Origin: Desulfuribacillus stibiiarsenatis | GTDB taxonomy: Bacteria > Bacillota > Bacilli > Desulfuribacillales > Desulfuribacillaceae | DNA length: 64,000 nt | NCBI RefSeq assembly: GCF_001742305.1 | Contig: NZ_MJAT01000037.1 | Span: forward strand, 104,535-168,534 | Direction: 5' to 3' | Shown here: positions 48,371 through 57,921 of the stretch, one piece after another | Layout of the letters: each line of letters starts with the position of its first letter | Numbering within the stretch: position 1 is the stretch's first letter | Notes under the pieces: model-generated | Seen by the model: the letters and a program-made list of their open reading frames with translations, nothing else | Databases searched by the model: none | What the model was told of the DNA's origin: nothing | Translations under genes and position numbers: made by a program

Positions 48371-49201
48371 ATGAAAATTGTTGGGCTTTTTGGTCATCCA
48401 GTAAGTCACAGTTTATCTCCAATGATGCATAATTTGGCTTTTGAGAAAATGGCACTACCGTATCGATACTTCGCATTTGATATCAATCCCGACCAAGTGA
48501 AACAAGCGGTAGATTCAATCCGTGTGTTAGGGATTCGTGGAGTAAACGTTACAATCCCTTATAAAGAAACAGTGATTCCATTTTTAGATGCAGTCGATCG
48601 CTCAGCTACAATGATTGGCGCTGTCAATACAATTGTCAATGATGGTGGAAAACTAACGGGATATAACACTGATGGACAAGGGTATGTCATGTCGTTAGAA
48701 GAAGAACTCAACGTGAATGTACAAGACCTAGATATCGTAATCCTAGGAGCAGGGGGCGCAGCCCGCGGAATCATCTTTTCATTGTTAGAGAAGAATGCAC
48801 GAAATATTGCACTCTATAATCGGAACAAGGAAAGAGCAGAAAAGCTAGTGGCTGAGTTCGATAAGGAGCAAGCTAGCAAGATAATGGTAATTCATGATCT
48901 TGAGCAGCTGCACAAGTACCATTTAATCATTAATACAACACCAAGTGGCATGTATCCGAATGTGAACGAAACTCCCATCGATATCGCTTATGTTTCACCG
49001 TCACATCTAGTGAGTGATATTGTGTATAATCCACTCATGACAAAATTTTTAAAGCAAGCGCAAACAAAAGGTGCTACCATACATCACGGTCTTGGTATGT
49101 TTATTTATCAAGGTGCCATAGCGTTTGAATTATGGACAGGCCAAAAGCCACCAGTGCAAGAAATGTACAAAGCTGTCCAAACACATCTAATCAAACAATA
49201 A
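48371..49201 (+). CDS. aroE: Shikimate dehydrogenase
   Basis: AroE reduces 3-dehydroshikimate with NADPH in aromatic amino acid synthesis. The 276 residues include GHPVSHSLSPMMHNLAF and NVTIPYKE for substrate binding, GAVNTIV, the dinucleotide loop LGAGGAARG and GLGMFIYQGAIAFELW near the end. It lies 16 bases after yqeH and 17 before yhbY. Confidence 0.96.
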   Translation: MKIVGLFGHPVSHSLSPMMHNLAFEKMALPYRYFAFDINPDQVKQAVDSIRVLGIRGVNVTIPYKETVIPFLDAVDRSATMIGAVNTIVNDGGKLTGYNTDGQGYVMSLEEELNVNVQDLDIVILGAGGAARGIIFSLLEKNARNIALYNRNKERAEKLVAEFDKEQASKIMVIHDLEQLHKYHLIINTTPSGMYPNVNETPIDIAYVSPSHLVSDIVYNPLMTKFLKQAQTKGATIHHGLGMFIYQGAIAFELWTGQKPPVQEMYKAVQTHLIKQ

Positions 49202-49218
49202 TCATTGGAGGAATCATT

Positions 49219-49515
49219 ATGTTAACGAATAAACAAAAGAAATATTTACGCTCTTTAGCAAACTCGCTCGACCCAATTTTTCAAGTTGGAAAAGGTGGAG
49301 GGAACGATAACCTATATAAAAGCATATCAGAAGCACTAGAGGCTCGTGAGTTAATCAAAGTTAGTGTATTAAGGAATTGTGATGAAGAAAAAGATGAAGT
49401 CGCAACTGAAATTGCTGCCAAGACGAATGCGGAAATTGTACAAATCATTGGAAACATAATCATTTTGTACAAGGAATCAGTTGACAAAAAGAGAATCGAA
49501 CTACCGTCACACTAA
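49219..49515 (+). CDS. yhbY: YhbY/YqeI CRM-domain RNA-binding protein
   Basis: A 98-residue CRM-fold protein associated with the 50S ribosome precursor. LTNKQKKYLRSLANSLDPIFQVGKGG begins it (shown here in two parts with KEL-type middle EALEARELIKVSVL). The ATG at 49219 follows TTGGAGG. Its stop codon lies within the loop of an intrinsic terminator, so the yqeG-yhbY unit ends here. Confidence 0.93.
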   Translation: MLTNKQKKYLRSLANSLDPIFQVGKGGGNDNLYKSISEALEARELIKVSVLRNCDEEKDEVATEIAAKTNAEIVQIIGNIIILYKESVDKKRIELPSH

Positions 49516-49529
49516 AGTGTGGCTTTTTT
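49506..49529 (+). terminator. Intrinsic terminator overlapping the yhbY stop
   Basis: GTCACAC pairs with GTGTGGC around TAAA, which is the stop codon plus one base, followed by TTTTTT. Confidence 0.85.
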
Positions 49530-49547
49530 CATCAGCATACCTTTTTA

Positions 49548-49576
49548 TTGCAGTTGGACAGGTAGTTGTATACAAT
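49548..49576 (+). promoter_or_regulatory. Candidate nadD promoter
   Basis: TTGCAG and TACAAT are 17 bases apart, right after the yhbY terminator and 37 bases upstream of the chosen nadD start. This would begin the nadD-yqeK-rsfS-yqeM transcript. Confidence 0.55.
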
Positions 49577-49612
49577 AGATTTACACAATTATGGAAAGGT
49601 AAGGTTCATACC

Positions 49613-50251
49613 TTGGTACAATTGTTTACACAAAAACAAAAAATAGGTATTTATGGGGGAACATTTGACCCGATTCATATGGGACATTTAATATCGGCAG
49701 ATTGTATTCGTGATGAACTATGCTTAGATCAGGTGATTTTTGTACCTGCCAAAGTACCGCCCCATAAGCGATCAAAAAATATTACTGATGGACATCATCG
49801 ATATCAAATGATAAAGCTTAGTATTGAGAATAATCCACATTACCAAGTATCTAATTTCGAGCTTGATTCTCCTTATGAAATCTCATTTACTTGGTATACG
49901 GTTCAATACTTTCGCAATCAGTATCCGGATGCTCAACTGTTTCTGTTGCTTGGTGCTGATACAGTGCTCGATTTACCTAATTGGGCATTTATTCGAGAAA
50001 TATGCCAGGAGTGTACACTCGTTGGTTTTCAAAGAGCCGGTGAAGTAAAGTTAGAATCAGAAACACAATATTTAGATTGTCAAAACATCCAAATTATCAA
50101 TACGCCGTCCGTTGATATTTCGGCCACGATGATTCGCGATAGAATCACAAATAATCAATCTGTTAGCTATATGGTTAACAATCGCGTGTTAGAATACATT
50201 AAGGAGCATACTTTATATGGAAAAATGGAAACAATGGACAGAAGGGGATAA
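49613..50251 (+). CDS. nadD: Nicotinate-nucleotide adenylyltransferase
   Basis: NadD makes deamido-NAD from nicotinate mononucleotide and ATP. The nucleotidyltransferase motif is IGIYGGTFDPIHMGHL and the C-terminal motif VDISATMIRDR. I chose the TTG at 49613 because AAGG is 8 bases upstream and the protein then starts close to the IGIYGG strand as in relatives; TTG at 49622 is an alternative. The open frame upstream to 49481 crosses the yhbY terminator and is unlikely to be translated. It overlaps yqeK by 35 bases. Confidence 0.92.
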   Translation: MVQLFTQKQKIGIYGGTFDPIHMGHLISADCIRDELCLDQVIFVPAKVPPHKRSKNITDGHHRYQMIKLSIENNPHYQVSNFELDSPYEISFTWYTVQYFRNQYPDAQLFLLLGADTVLDLPNWAFIREICQECTLVGFQRAGEVKLESETQYLDCQNIQIINTPSVDISATMIRDRITNNQSVSYMVNNRVLEYIKEHTLYGKMETMDRRG

Positions 50252-50813
50252 CTGGGAGCAACTTCAGGACAAGCTGAAAAACATATTGTCCTATCACCGA
50301 TACGAGCATACAAAACGTGTCATTGATGTTGCTGTTAAGTTAGGTGAACAGTATACAATTGATAAATCCCTATGTGCGTTGGCTGCATTATTTCACGATT
50401 ATGCGAAAGAGTTACCTAAAGACCAAATGCAACTCATTCTTAAGCAACATCAACGGGAAGATATTATTGCAATGGCATCCCCAATTTGGCATGCGCCAGT
50501 AGGTGCTTACCTGATTAGAGATGAATTTCCATTTGGAGAGGACATTTTTTTGCCGGTTTTCTATCATACTACAGGTAGAAGGGAAATGACGGATTTAGAG
50601 AAAATTATCTTCCTTGCAGATTATATTGAACCGAAAAGGAGCTTTCCTGGTATTGAAGAAATTCGAAGAGCTACATGGACAGAACTTAATAAAGGGATGT
50701 ATTTAGCCCTTAACTTAACACTAGAAAAGTTAGTGAAGAACCATTTTTTAATTGCAGAAATCACTGTAGATGCTCGCAATTATTTTTTACAAAAAAAAGG
50801 AGAGATAAAGTGA
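50217..50813 (+). CDS. yqeK: HD-domain diadenosine tetraphosphatase YqeK
   Basis: A 198-residue HD-domain hydrolase. The metal ligands appear in RYEHTKRVIDVA, LFHDYAKELP and IFLADYIEPKR. The family symmetrically cleaves Ap4A. Its start lies within the nadD end and its stop overlaps the rsfS start, so translation is coupled across three genes. Confidence 0.93.
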   Translation: MEKWKQWTEGDNWEQLQDKLKNILSYHRYEHTKRVIDVAVKLGEQYTIDKSLCALAALFHDYAKELPKDQMQLILKQHQREDIIAMASPIWHAPVGAYLIRDEFPFGEDIFLPVFYHTTGRREMTDLEKIIFLADYIEPKRSFPGIEEIRRATWTELNKGMYLALNLTLEKLVKNHFLIAEITVDARNYFLQKKGEIK

Positions 50814-51193
50814 CAAACATAGAAATGAAAAAAGAGAAAAATTTAGATTTAATAAAAAGGATTGTATATTTAATTGAAGATAAAAAAGCTGAGGATATCG
50901 TGATTCTTGATATAGAAGGTCTTTCTGTTATATCCGATTATTTCGTTATATGTACAGGTCGTTCTGTTACGCAGGTTAAAGCCATAGCTGACCATGTGAT
51001 GGATACATTAAAGCAAGAAGATGGCATAATGACTAGAGGTGTAGAAGGTCAAAGAGAAGGCAAATGGGTTCTAGTTGATTTCGGGGATGTCATTATCCAT
51101 GTATTCCGCCAAGAAGAACGTGAATTTTATAATCTTGAACGTCTATGGGGAGATGCTAAACTTATTCCTGTTGACCAAGTGTCTACAAACTAA
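50810..51193 (+). CDS. rsfS: Ribosomal silencing factor RsfS
   Basis: RsfS binds L14 on the large subunit and blocks subunit joining in starved cells. The 127 residues contain DYFVICTGRSVTQVKAIADHV, GQREGKWVLVDFGDVIIHVF and REFYNLERLWGDA. The start is GTG overlapping the yqeK stop (GTGA), after AAGGAGA. Confidence 0.95.
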   Translation: MTNIEMKKEKNLDLIKRIVYLIEDKKAEDIVILDIEGLSVISDYFVICTGRSVTQVKAIADHVMDTLKQEDGIMTRGVEGQREGKWVLVDFGDVIIHVFRQEEREFYNLERLWGDAKLIPVDQVSTN

Positions 51194-51197
51194 ATCA

Positions 51198-51983
51198 ATG
51201 GAAGCTTATCGAGAGTTTGCAGATACATATGATTATTTGATGCGAGATGCGCCATACCAGCAATGGCTTGAATTGATTGAGAAGATTATACATGAGCGTA
51301 GCAAGTCAACAGAAGGTAAGACGAATGGTCAGATGAAAATTGCCGACCTGGGCTGTGGAACAGGTACTCTAAGTATTCTGTTAGCAGAGAAAGGCTTCGA
51401 AATCTGGGGTATAGACATCTCCGAGGATATGCTAGCAATCGCACAAGAAAAGCTGGGGAAATTATCTCTTCCTGTACAAAGAAGGGTCCGTTTTTTGCAG
51501 CAGGACATGGTCGAATTAAAGCTACCAGTTTCATTTGATGTTGTTTTTGCATTTTGTGATAGCTTGAATTACGTTGTCGATGAAGGTGAATTGTCGCAAG
51601 CTTTTGCAAACATCAATAACGCCTTGGCACCTAATGGTTTTTTTATTTTTGATATGCTGTCCATAAAAAAAATGCAAAGCTTAGGCGCAAGGAAGCATTT
51701 TGAGGTATCTGATGATACCATTTGTATTTGGCAAAACGAGTGGGACCTAGATAATGAGCTTCTCACGTACGATGTGACGATACTTACGCAAGAATATGGA
51801 CAAATGCAAATGTATAAAAGGGTTGATGAATACCATCAGCAGAGAGGGTATCAACCAGAACTAATACTATCATTATTAGAACGAAATGGTTTTGAGCTGC
51901 ATCATACTTTTGCGGATTTTCATTACGACACACCTCTTAACGAAGCGCAAGATCGTTACTTTTGGGTTGTTAGAAAGCGCTAA
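51198..51983 (+). CDS. yqeM: SAM-dependent methyltransferase (YqeM-like)
   Basis: A 261-residue class I methyltransferase. MEAYREFADTYDYLM starts it, and the SAM loop is IADLGCGTGTLSILLAEKG. The gene follows rsfS by 4 bases, the same place as yqeM in B. subtilis. The substrate is unknown. No strong ribosome site precedes the ATG at 51198, so it probably depends on translation of rsfS. Confidence 0.88.
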   Translation: MEAYREFADTYDYLMRDAPYQQWLELIEKIIHERSKSTEGKTNGQMKIADLGCGTGTLSILLAEKGFEIWGIDISEDMLAIAQEKLGKLSLPVQRRVRFLQQDMVELKLPVSFDVVFAFCDSLNYVVDEGELSQAFANINNALAPNGFFIFDMLSIKKMQSLGARKHFEVSDDTICIWQNEWDLDNELLTYDVTILTQEYGQMQMYKRVDEYHQQRGYQPELILSLLERNGFELHHTFADFHYDTPLNEAQDRYFWVVRKR

Positions 51984-52073
51984 CCCTTGACAAAGAGAGC
52001 AATTATTTCATATACTAACACTAAATTAATTGATATTTTACATTGACAGGGATAGTAGTTGTATTGAGTACTA

Positions 52074-52316
52074 TAGAGAGCTGGCGGATGGTGCAAGCCA
52101 GTGACTGATACAATGAAGCTCACCCTTGAGTTATTTTAGTCAACCAATTGCGGCTAGCTAAAATCGTAGGACTGCGTTAAAGTCATTGAGTGAGTAATTC
52201 GGTTGCTTCGCCTTTGTTGACTGACATTGGTTAAGTTGTCGATTACTAATTAGGGTGGTACCGCGAATCAAACCTCTCGTCCCTAGCGTATAGCTTTGGA
52301 GAGAGGTTTCTTTATA
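52074..52316 (+). promoter_or_regulatory. T-box riboswitch of leuS
   Basis: The leader has the conserved T-box bulge AGGGTGGTACCGCG at 52252-52265 and a terminator pairing AAACCTCTC (52270) with GAGAGGTTT (52301) followed by a T-rich tail. The likely specifier is CTC (leucine) at 52119-52121 in the stem I loop. Uncharged leucyl-tRNA would bind both sites and favour the antiterminator. A TTGACA at 52043 may be the -35 of the promoter, but its spacing to a -10 is unclear. Confidence 0.92.
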
Positions 52317-52338
52317 TTATAGGAGGTAATTGATAGAC

Positions 52339-54810
52339 ATGAGACAGTATAATCCATCAGAAGTAGAAACTAAATGGCAGCAATATTGGGAAGACCAGAA
52401 GATGTTTGCAACGACAGAAGACAGCGATAAACCTAAGTTTTACTGCTTAGAACAATTCCCATACCCATCAGGGAAACTACATATGGGACATATGCGTGTA
52501 TATTCTATCGGTGACGTTATCGCCCGCTTTAAAAAGATGCAAGGCTATAACGTATTACATCCTATGGGTTGGGACGCATTTGGTATGCCAGCGGAAAATG
52601 CCGCAATTAAGAATAAGCTACACCCAGCAAAATGGACATTTGAGAATATTGACTACATGAGAAAACAACAGAAGACGTTAGGAGTTAGTTATGACTGGGA
52701 ACGGGAAGTAACAACTTGCGCTCCTGATTATTATAAATTTACACAATGGCTATTCTTGCACTTCTATGAGCAAGGCTTAGCATACAGGAAGAAGGCAGCA
52801 GTCAACTGGTGCCCTGATTGTGTGACTGTACTTGCAAACGAGCAAGTAGAGGATGGAAGCTGCTGGCGTTGTGGAACAGAAGTAGTGAAGAAGGAATTAG
52901 AGCAGTGGTTTTTCCGAATCACAGATTATGCAGAGAAGTTATTACAAGATCTGGATACATTAGATGGCTGGCCAGAAAAAGTTAAGACAATGCAAAGAAA
53001 TTGGATTGGGAAGAGTGAAGGAGCAGAAATCGTATTTGAATTACCAGACATTCAAGAAAAGGTATCTGTGTTTACCACTCGTCCGGACACGCTATTCGGA
53101 GTGACTTATATCGTTCTTGCTCCGGAGCATCCATATGTACAAAAGCTAATTCAAGGTACAGAAAAAGAAACTGCCATCACTGAATTCGTAGATGCAATTC
53201 GCAAAAAATCAGAAATCGAACGAACGTCTACGGATTCCGAGAAAATCGGAATATTTACAGGCAAGTATGCGATACATCCATTGACTAAACAGCAGGTTCC
53301 AATATGGATTGCGAATTATGTACTATTAGAATACGGCACAGGGGCTGTTATGGGTGTTCCAGCTCATGACGAAAGAGACTTCTTGTTTGCAAAGAAATAC
53401 GATATGCCTATTGTCCAAGTCATACAGCCATTAAAAGCAGATACGATTGTATTGGATGATCAAGGGAATTTGACGAAAGCATATACGGGCGAAGGTACAC
53501 TAATCAACAGTGATATATTTAACGACAAAGAAAATGAAAAAGTAATCACAGAAATTGCACAATATTTACAAGAACAAGGTTTGGGCAAAGCAACAGTATC
53601 GTATCGCTTGCGTGATTGGTTAGTATCGAGACAACGTTACTGGGGTGCACCAATCCCAATTATATATTGTGACGATTGCGGCACAGTTCCAGTACCTAAT
53701 GAGCAGCTACCAGTGCTATTACCTGAAGAGGTTTCCTTTGATGTAGGGAACAAATCACCGCTAGCTTCATCAGCAAGTTTTATGAACACCACCTGTCCTA
53801 CTTGCGGTAAGCAAGCAAAAAGAGAAACAGATACCATGGATACGTTTATTTGCTCTTCCTGGTACTACTTAAGATATACAGATCCTAAGAATGACCATGT
53901 GCCATTCTCTTCTGAGCGCGCGAATCAGTGGCTACCTGTTGATGAATATATAGGTGGTATTGAACACGCTGTATTACACTTGCTATACTCAAGGTTCTTC
54001 ACGAAGGTGTTACACGATTCTGGTTTAGTGAACTTTAATGAACCATTTAAGAGCTTATTAACGCAAGGAATGGTGATTAAAGAAGGCGCTAAAATGTCCA
54101 AATCTAAAGGGAATGTAGTTAGTCCTGATGAAATCATTAGCAAATATGGTGCCGATACTGGTAGATTGTTCATCCTCTTTGCTGCTCCACCAGATCGAGA
54201 TTTAGATTGGAATGATCAGGGGGTAGAGGGTTGCTACCGTTTCTTAAATAGAGTATGGAGATTTATTAACGAAAATCAGAATGTCAATGAAAGCAAAGTG
54301 GCATATGCGACAGATTGCGATGCAAGTAAAGAGCTACACCGTATGATACATGTAACGATTAAACGAGTAACGGAAGACGTTGGAGAACGCTATAATTTTA
54401 ATACAGCGATCTCTGCTATCATGGAGTTAGTCAATAAAATGTATCAATATCCAGCGGAAGCGAATCAAGCAGTCCTGCAAGCAGCGATACGTACGTTAGT
54501 CATCCTACTTGCGCCGTTCGCACCTCACATAACAGAAGAATTATGGCAAATCATTGGTGAGAAAGAAAGCATCTATCTAACGGATTGGCCAAAATATGAC
54601 GCAAAAGCTCTAATACTTGACGAAGTTGAAATTGTAGCACAAGTAAACGGAAAAATGAAAGCGAAACTTGTTGTTCCAACGGATGCTACTAAAGAACAAA
54701 TTGAAAAACTTGCATTGGAAGATGAGCGAATTCAAAGTTCCATTGAGGGTGCATCGATTAAGAAGATTATTGTAGTGCCTCAAAAACTAATTAACATTGT
54801 TGTAGGCTAG
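52339..54810 (+). CDS. leuS: Leucyl-tRNA synthetase
   Basis: The 823-residue class I synthetase has [15 protein letters not shown] (HIGH motif), the CWRCGTEV zinc site, the CP1 editing domain with [10 protein letters not shown] and [16 protein letters not shown], and [10 protein letters not shown] (KMSKS). I chose the ATG at 52339 because relatives start at this point; the in-frame TTG at 52330 is only 3 bases from AGGAGG. The gene is controlled by the T-box upstream and appears monocistronic. Confidence 0.97.
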   Translation: MRQYNPSEVETKWQQYWEDQKMFATTEDSDKPKFYCLEQFPYPSGKLHMGHMRVYSIGDVIARFKKMQGYNVLHPMGWDAFGMPAENAAIKNKLHPAKWTFENIDYMRKQQKTLGVSYDWEREVTTCAPDYYKFTQWLFLHFYEQGLAYRKKAAVNWCPDCVTVLANEQVEDGSCWRCGTEVVKKELEQWFFRITDYAEKLLQDLDTLDGWPEKVKTMQRNWIGKSEGAEIVFELPDIQEKVSVFTTRPDTLFGVTYIVLAPEHPYVQKLIQGTEKETAITEFVDAIRKKSEIERTSTDSEKIGIFTGKYAIHPLTKQQVPIWIANYVLLEYGTGAVMGVPAHDERDFLFAKKYDMPIVQVIQPLKADTIVLDDQGNLTKAYTGEGTLINSDIFNDKENEKVITEIAQYLQEQGLGKATVSYRLRDWLVSRQRYWGAPIPIIYCDDCGTVPVPNEQLPVLLPEEVSFDVGNKSPLASSASFMNTTCPTCGKQAKRETDTMDTFICSSWYYLRYTDPKNDHVPFSSERANQWLPVDEYIGGIEHAVLHLLYSRFFTKVLHDSGLVNFNEPFKSLLTQGMVIKEGAKMSKSKGNVVSPDEIISKYGADTGRLFILFAAPPDRDLDWNDQGVEGCYRFLNRVWRFINENQNVNESKVAYATDCDASKELHRMIHVTIKRVTEDVGERYNFNTAISAIMELVNKMYQYPAEANQAVLQAAIRTLVILLAPFAPHITEELWQIIGEKESIYLTDWPKYDAKALILDEVEIVAQVNGKMKAKLVVPTDATKEQIEKLALEDERIQSSIEGASIKKIIVVPQKLINIVVG

Positions 54811-54883
54811 TAAACAGCTTGTCAGGTTTAACGAAGGACTTGCAATGCCAGTTTTTCCTTATTCTGAAAAGGGGCGTTTATGA

Positions 54884-55552
54884 ATGGTGTCAGTCACAGC
54901 TAAACAAAAAACTGTCATAGTCGTACTATTTGCAATTGTTTTTTTAGGAGTAAGTACCTATTGGTTACTGGGGAGAAACGAATCCCCGGTAATCATTACA
55001 CAAAGCGACCTCAATCTTGGTCAACAGAACAATTCGACTCAACAAAATAGTCCGTTAGAACATGAACGATCAAATGTAGGTTTAAATAACAATCAAGTAG
55101 AGCAAATTTATGTTCATGTTAAAGGTGCTGTTACGAATCCAGGAGTATATAGATTGCATCAAGGACAGCGTGTTGTTGATGCGGTGGAAGCTGCAGGCGG
55201 AGTACTACCTATGGGTAATCTAGATTTAATAAACTTAGCAGAGAAGCTACAGGATGGACAAGAAGTCATCATTTTCACTTCAGAAGAGGACCGCAATCAA
55301 TGGCTTATGAATGCTCCTGCTGGAGGACAACATAATAATTCTATGGGACAGCATACTAACAAAATCAACATTAATACCGCTACGAAAGAAGAGCTGCAAA
55401 AACTTACAGGGATTGGTCCAAGCAAAGCGGAAGCGATTATTAGATACAGAGAAACCAATGGTCGTTTTTCGAAGGTTGAGGATTTAACGAATGTAAGTGG
55501 GATTGGTTCGAAAACGTTAGAGAGCTTTAAAGATCAAGTGTCTGTAAATTAA
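54884..55552 (+). CDS. comEA: Competence protein ComEA (DNA receptor)
   Basis: A 222-residue membrane-anchored DNA-binding protein. One N-terminal membrane helix (about 8-28) is followed by a low-complexity N/Q-rich linker, an SLBB domain (about 70-125, VHVKGAVTNPGVYRL) and a helix-hairpin-helix pair (KLTGIGPSKAEAIIRYRE, LTNVSGIGSKTLES). It captures DNA outside the membrane during transformation. comEB and comEC do not follow, unlike in Bacillus. ATG follows AAAGGGG. Confidence 0.93.
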   Translation: MVSVTAKQKTVIVVLFAIVFLGVSTYWLLGRNESPVIITQSDLNLGQQNNSTQQNSPLEHERSNVGLNNNQVEQIYVHVKGAVTNPGVYRLHQGQRVVDAVEAAGGVLPMGNLDLINLAEKLQDGQEVIIFTSEEDRNQWLMNAPAGGQHNNSMGQHTNKININTATKEELQKLTGIGPSKAEAIIRYRETNGRFSKVEDLTNVSGIGSKTLESFKDQVSVN

Positions 55553-55629
55553 CACACTTAATCATAGTATTGTAATGCGAATTGTGGTATATTTATGTAA
55601 AAAATTACTTACTTCTAAGGAGGATTACT

Positions 55630-56916
55630 ATGACGGACAAACAAATGCGTTTTGACACCATTGCAGTGCGTGGAGGTTTTGAAGGAGACCCAGCAACAGG
55701 TGCTTGTGCAGTACCTATTTACCAAACTTCTTCGTATGTGTTTAGAGATACAGAACATGCAGCGAATCTATTTGCTTTAAAGGAAATGGGTAATATTTAT
55801 ACAAGAATTATGAATCCTACTCAAGATGTATTCGAGCAACGTATTACTCAACTAGAAGGCGGAATAGGCGCTTTAGCTACTTCTTCAGGACAAGCTGCTA
55901 TCACATACGCTGTATTGAACATTGCGAATTCTGGTGACGAAATTGTAGCAGCTAGTAGCCTTTATGGTGGTACATATAATTTATTCTCTACAACATTGCC
56001 GAAACTAGGAATTACTGTTCGTTTTGTAGATCCGTCTAATCCAGAGAATTTTAGAGCAGCAATTAACGAAAAGACCAAGGCGGTTTTTGCTGAAACAATC
56101 GGTAATCCTAGAATTGATGTATTGGATATTGAAGGTGTTGCTAAGGTTGCCCATGAAGAAGGAGTACCATTAATTATAGACAACACGTTTGGAACTCCAT
56201 ACTTAATTTGTCCATTCGATTTTGGAGCAGATATTGTCATTCACTCTGCTACGAAGTTCATCGGTGGTCACGGCACTTCTATTGGTGGAGTAATCATTGA
56301 TTCAGGTAAATTCGACTGGTCGAATGGAAGATTCCCAGGTCTGACTGAGCCAGATTCAAGCTACCATGGCGTATCCTATGTAAGAGATATTGGACCTGCG
56401 GCATATATTATTAAAGCGAGAGTACAATTATTAAGAGATATGGGATCATGCATATCTCCATTTAACTCCTTTTTGCTGATTCAAGGCTTAGAGACATTGC
56501 ATTTACGTATGCAACGCCATTGCGATAATGCGAAAAAGGTAGCAGAATTCCTTAGTTCCCACGAATCCGTTACATGGGTGAATTACCCTGGTTTAGAGGG
56601 AGACGTTCAAAACGCTAAAGCTAAGAAGTATCTTCCTAAAGGCCAAGGAGCAATCTTAACTTTTGGTATCAAGGGTGGAACTCCTGCAGCAACGAAATTT
56701 ATTGATTCTTTGAAACTGTTTATTCTACTTGCTAATGTTGGGGATGCTCGTTCCCTGGTGATTCATCCTGCTAGTACTACACATCAGCAATTAACGAAAG
56801 AGCAACAAGAAGCTAGTGGAGTTACAGAAGATATGATCCGTCTTTCAGTGGGCATCGAAGATGCACAAGATTTAATGGAGGACTTAGACCAAGCATTCAA
56901 GGCAAGTCAACAATAG
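55630..56916 (+). CDS. metY: O-acetylhomoserine sulfhydrylase
   Basis: A 428-residue PLP enzyme of the Cys/Met metabolism family that makes homocysteine from O-acetylhomoserine and sulfide. The start [20 protein letters not shown], the [13 protein letters not shown] segment and the PLP lysine in [14 protein letters not shown] are typical of MetY rather than MetB or MetC. The ATG at 55630 follows AAGGAGG. No SAM riboswitch is visible in the short upstream gap. Confidence 0.93.
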   Translation: MTDKQMRFDTIAVRGGFEGDPATGACAVPIYQTSSYVFRDTEHAANLFALKEMGNIYTRIMNPTQDVFEQRITQLEGGIGALATSSGQAAITYAVLNIANSGDEIVAASSLYGGTYNLFSTTLPKLGITVRFVDPSNPENFRAAINEKTKAVFAETIGNPRIDVLDIEGVAKVAHEEGVPLIIDNTFGTPYLICPFDFGADIVIHSATKFIGGHGTSIGGVIIDSGKFDWSNGRFPGLTEPDSSYHGVSYVRDIGPAAYIIKARVQLLRDMGSCISPFNSFLLIQGLETLHLRMQRHCDNAKKVAEFLSSHESVTWVNYPGLEGDVQNAKAKKYLPKGQGAILTFGIKGGTPAATKFIDSLKLFILLANVGDARSLVIHPASTTHQQLTKEQQEASGVTEDMIRLSVGIEDAQDLMEDLDQAFKASQQ

Positions 56917-56985
56917 TAAATCGATCCGTATGAGTTTGCGATAAATTACTTAAATACAACTACACATATTCCTATACCTCAATAC

Positions 56986-57030
56986 TTGAAAAAAACAACA
57001 GAATCCTATATCATATACCACATAGGGTAT
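56986..57030 (+). promoter_or_regulatory. Candidate promoter and inverted-repeat operator of the YuzD-like/trxA unit
   Basis: TTGAAA (56986) and TATCAT (57009) are 17 bases apart. Right after lies ATACC-ACATAG-GGTAT (57015-57030), an inverted repeat at the expected transcription start. Its outline resembles CsoR/CstR-type operators, but the inner bases do not match well, so the regulator is unknown. Confidence 0.5.
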
Positions 57031-57044
57031 GTAGGAGGTAGTTT

Positions 57045-57365
57045 ATGGTAGAAGTAATGATTTTTGGCGACCAGAGAAGTCAATGTGCCAGTGGTGGATG
57101 ATTTGCTCCACCGTCTCCAGTGGAGATCTACGAGCTACTTTTCCAAAGAATTTCTAGAGATTATGTTGAAAAAAGTGTAATAATAAGTTATATCAATATT
57201 GATGACCCGCAAGTGAAAGAAGATGCTAGAGTTGTCGATATCCGTAAACATGCAGCATTTTTCCCTGTTGTTACTGTAAATAATGCAATAGTTGCAGAAG
57301 GAACAGTAGATTTCGGGAAAATAATTCAGCATATCGATATGGCTGGAGCTTTAAAGAAATCATAA
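57045..57365 (+). CDS. YuzD-like thioredoxin-fold protein with in-frame TGA (candidate selenocysteine)
   Basis: An ATG at 57045 with an ideal AGGAGGT ribosome site opens a frame of 107 codons interrupted only by TGA at 57099-57101 (codon 19). Read through, the N-terminus is MVEVMIFGDQRSQCASGG-U-FAPPS; the rest is an intact YuzD (DUF1462)-like protein, with PVVTVNNAIVAEGTVDF near the end. Residue 19 lies 5 after Cys14, in the redox-site region of the fold. CTCCAC/GTGGAG at 57106-57125 forms a stem just after the TGA with GTCT in its loop, a possible bacterial SECIS. A GTG at 57120 would give only an 81-codon protein with no ribosome site. A simple nonsense mutation is the alternative. trxA follows by 16 bases. 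Confidence 0.65.
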
Positions 57366-57381
57366 ATAGGAGGTAATTTTA

Positions 57382-57696
57382 ATGGCTGTCATTAGTGTAG
57401 TTGGTAAAGATAATTTTGTTTCAGAAGTAAGTGCTGGTGTCTCTCTTGTGGATTTTTACGCTGATTGGTGTGGACCATGCAAAATGCTTGCACCAGTATT
57501 GGATGAAATTGCAGAGGAATTAGCAGATGTGAAAGTTATTAAAGTGAATGTAGATCAAAATCAAGATCTTGCAGCTGAGTATCGTGTACAAGGCGTCCCT
57601 ACAATTGTTATCATGAAGGATGGACAGTTGGTAGAACGCGCTGTTGGCTTCCAACCAAAAGGAAACTTAGTGAATCTTGTGAATAAACATAAGTAA
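57382..57696 (+). CDS. trxA: Thioredoxin
   Basis: A 104-residue thioredoxin with the WCGPCK active site and the cis-proline segment GVPTIVIM. It reduces disulfides in cytoplasmic proteins. It lies 16 bases after the YuzD-like gene, with TAGGAGG upstream, so the two are probably co-transcribed redox proteins. A terminator follows. Confidence 0.97.
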   Translation: MAVISVVGKDNFVSEVSAGVSLVDFYADWCGPCKMLAPVLDEIAEELADVKVIKVNVDQNQDLAAEYRVQGVPTIVIMKDGQLVERAVGFQPKGNLVNLVNKHK

Positions 57697-57743
57697 TAGT
57701 AATAACGAATAACAAAACTAAACATAACATTAATTACTAGTAG

Positions 57744-57772
57744 AAAACTCAAGGCGTTGTCTTGAGTTTTTT
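57744..57772 (+). terminator. Intrinsic terminator after trxA
   Basis: AAAACTCAAG and CTTGAGTTTT are perfect complements around GCGTTGT, followed by TT. Confidence 0.9.
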
Positions 57773-57921
57773 ACATTAATCAAATAGAATTTTAACTCAG
57801 CGGTGTAACACTATAAGCTAAGGTTTCTTTACTCAGCGGCGTTACTAATAGTCCCACTTCTATAAATGTAAGGTAAGTGCCGCGAAATATGGGCTATAAC
57901 GCAAAGGAAAAGGGGTACATC

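Noticed and set aside
49481..49612. N-terminal extension of nadD from 49481
   Set aside because: It would cross the yhbY terminator and the candidate nadD promoter, and relatives start at the IGIYGG strand.
55553..55629. SAM riboswitch before metY
   Set aside because: The gap is under 80 bases and contains no S-box motif or terminator.
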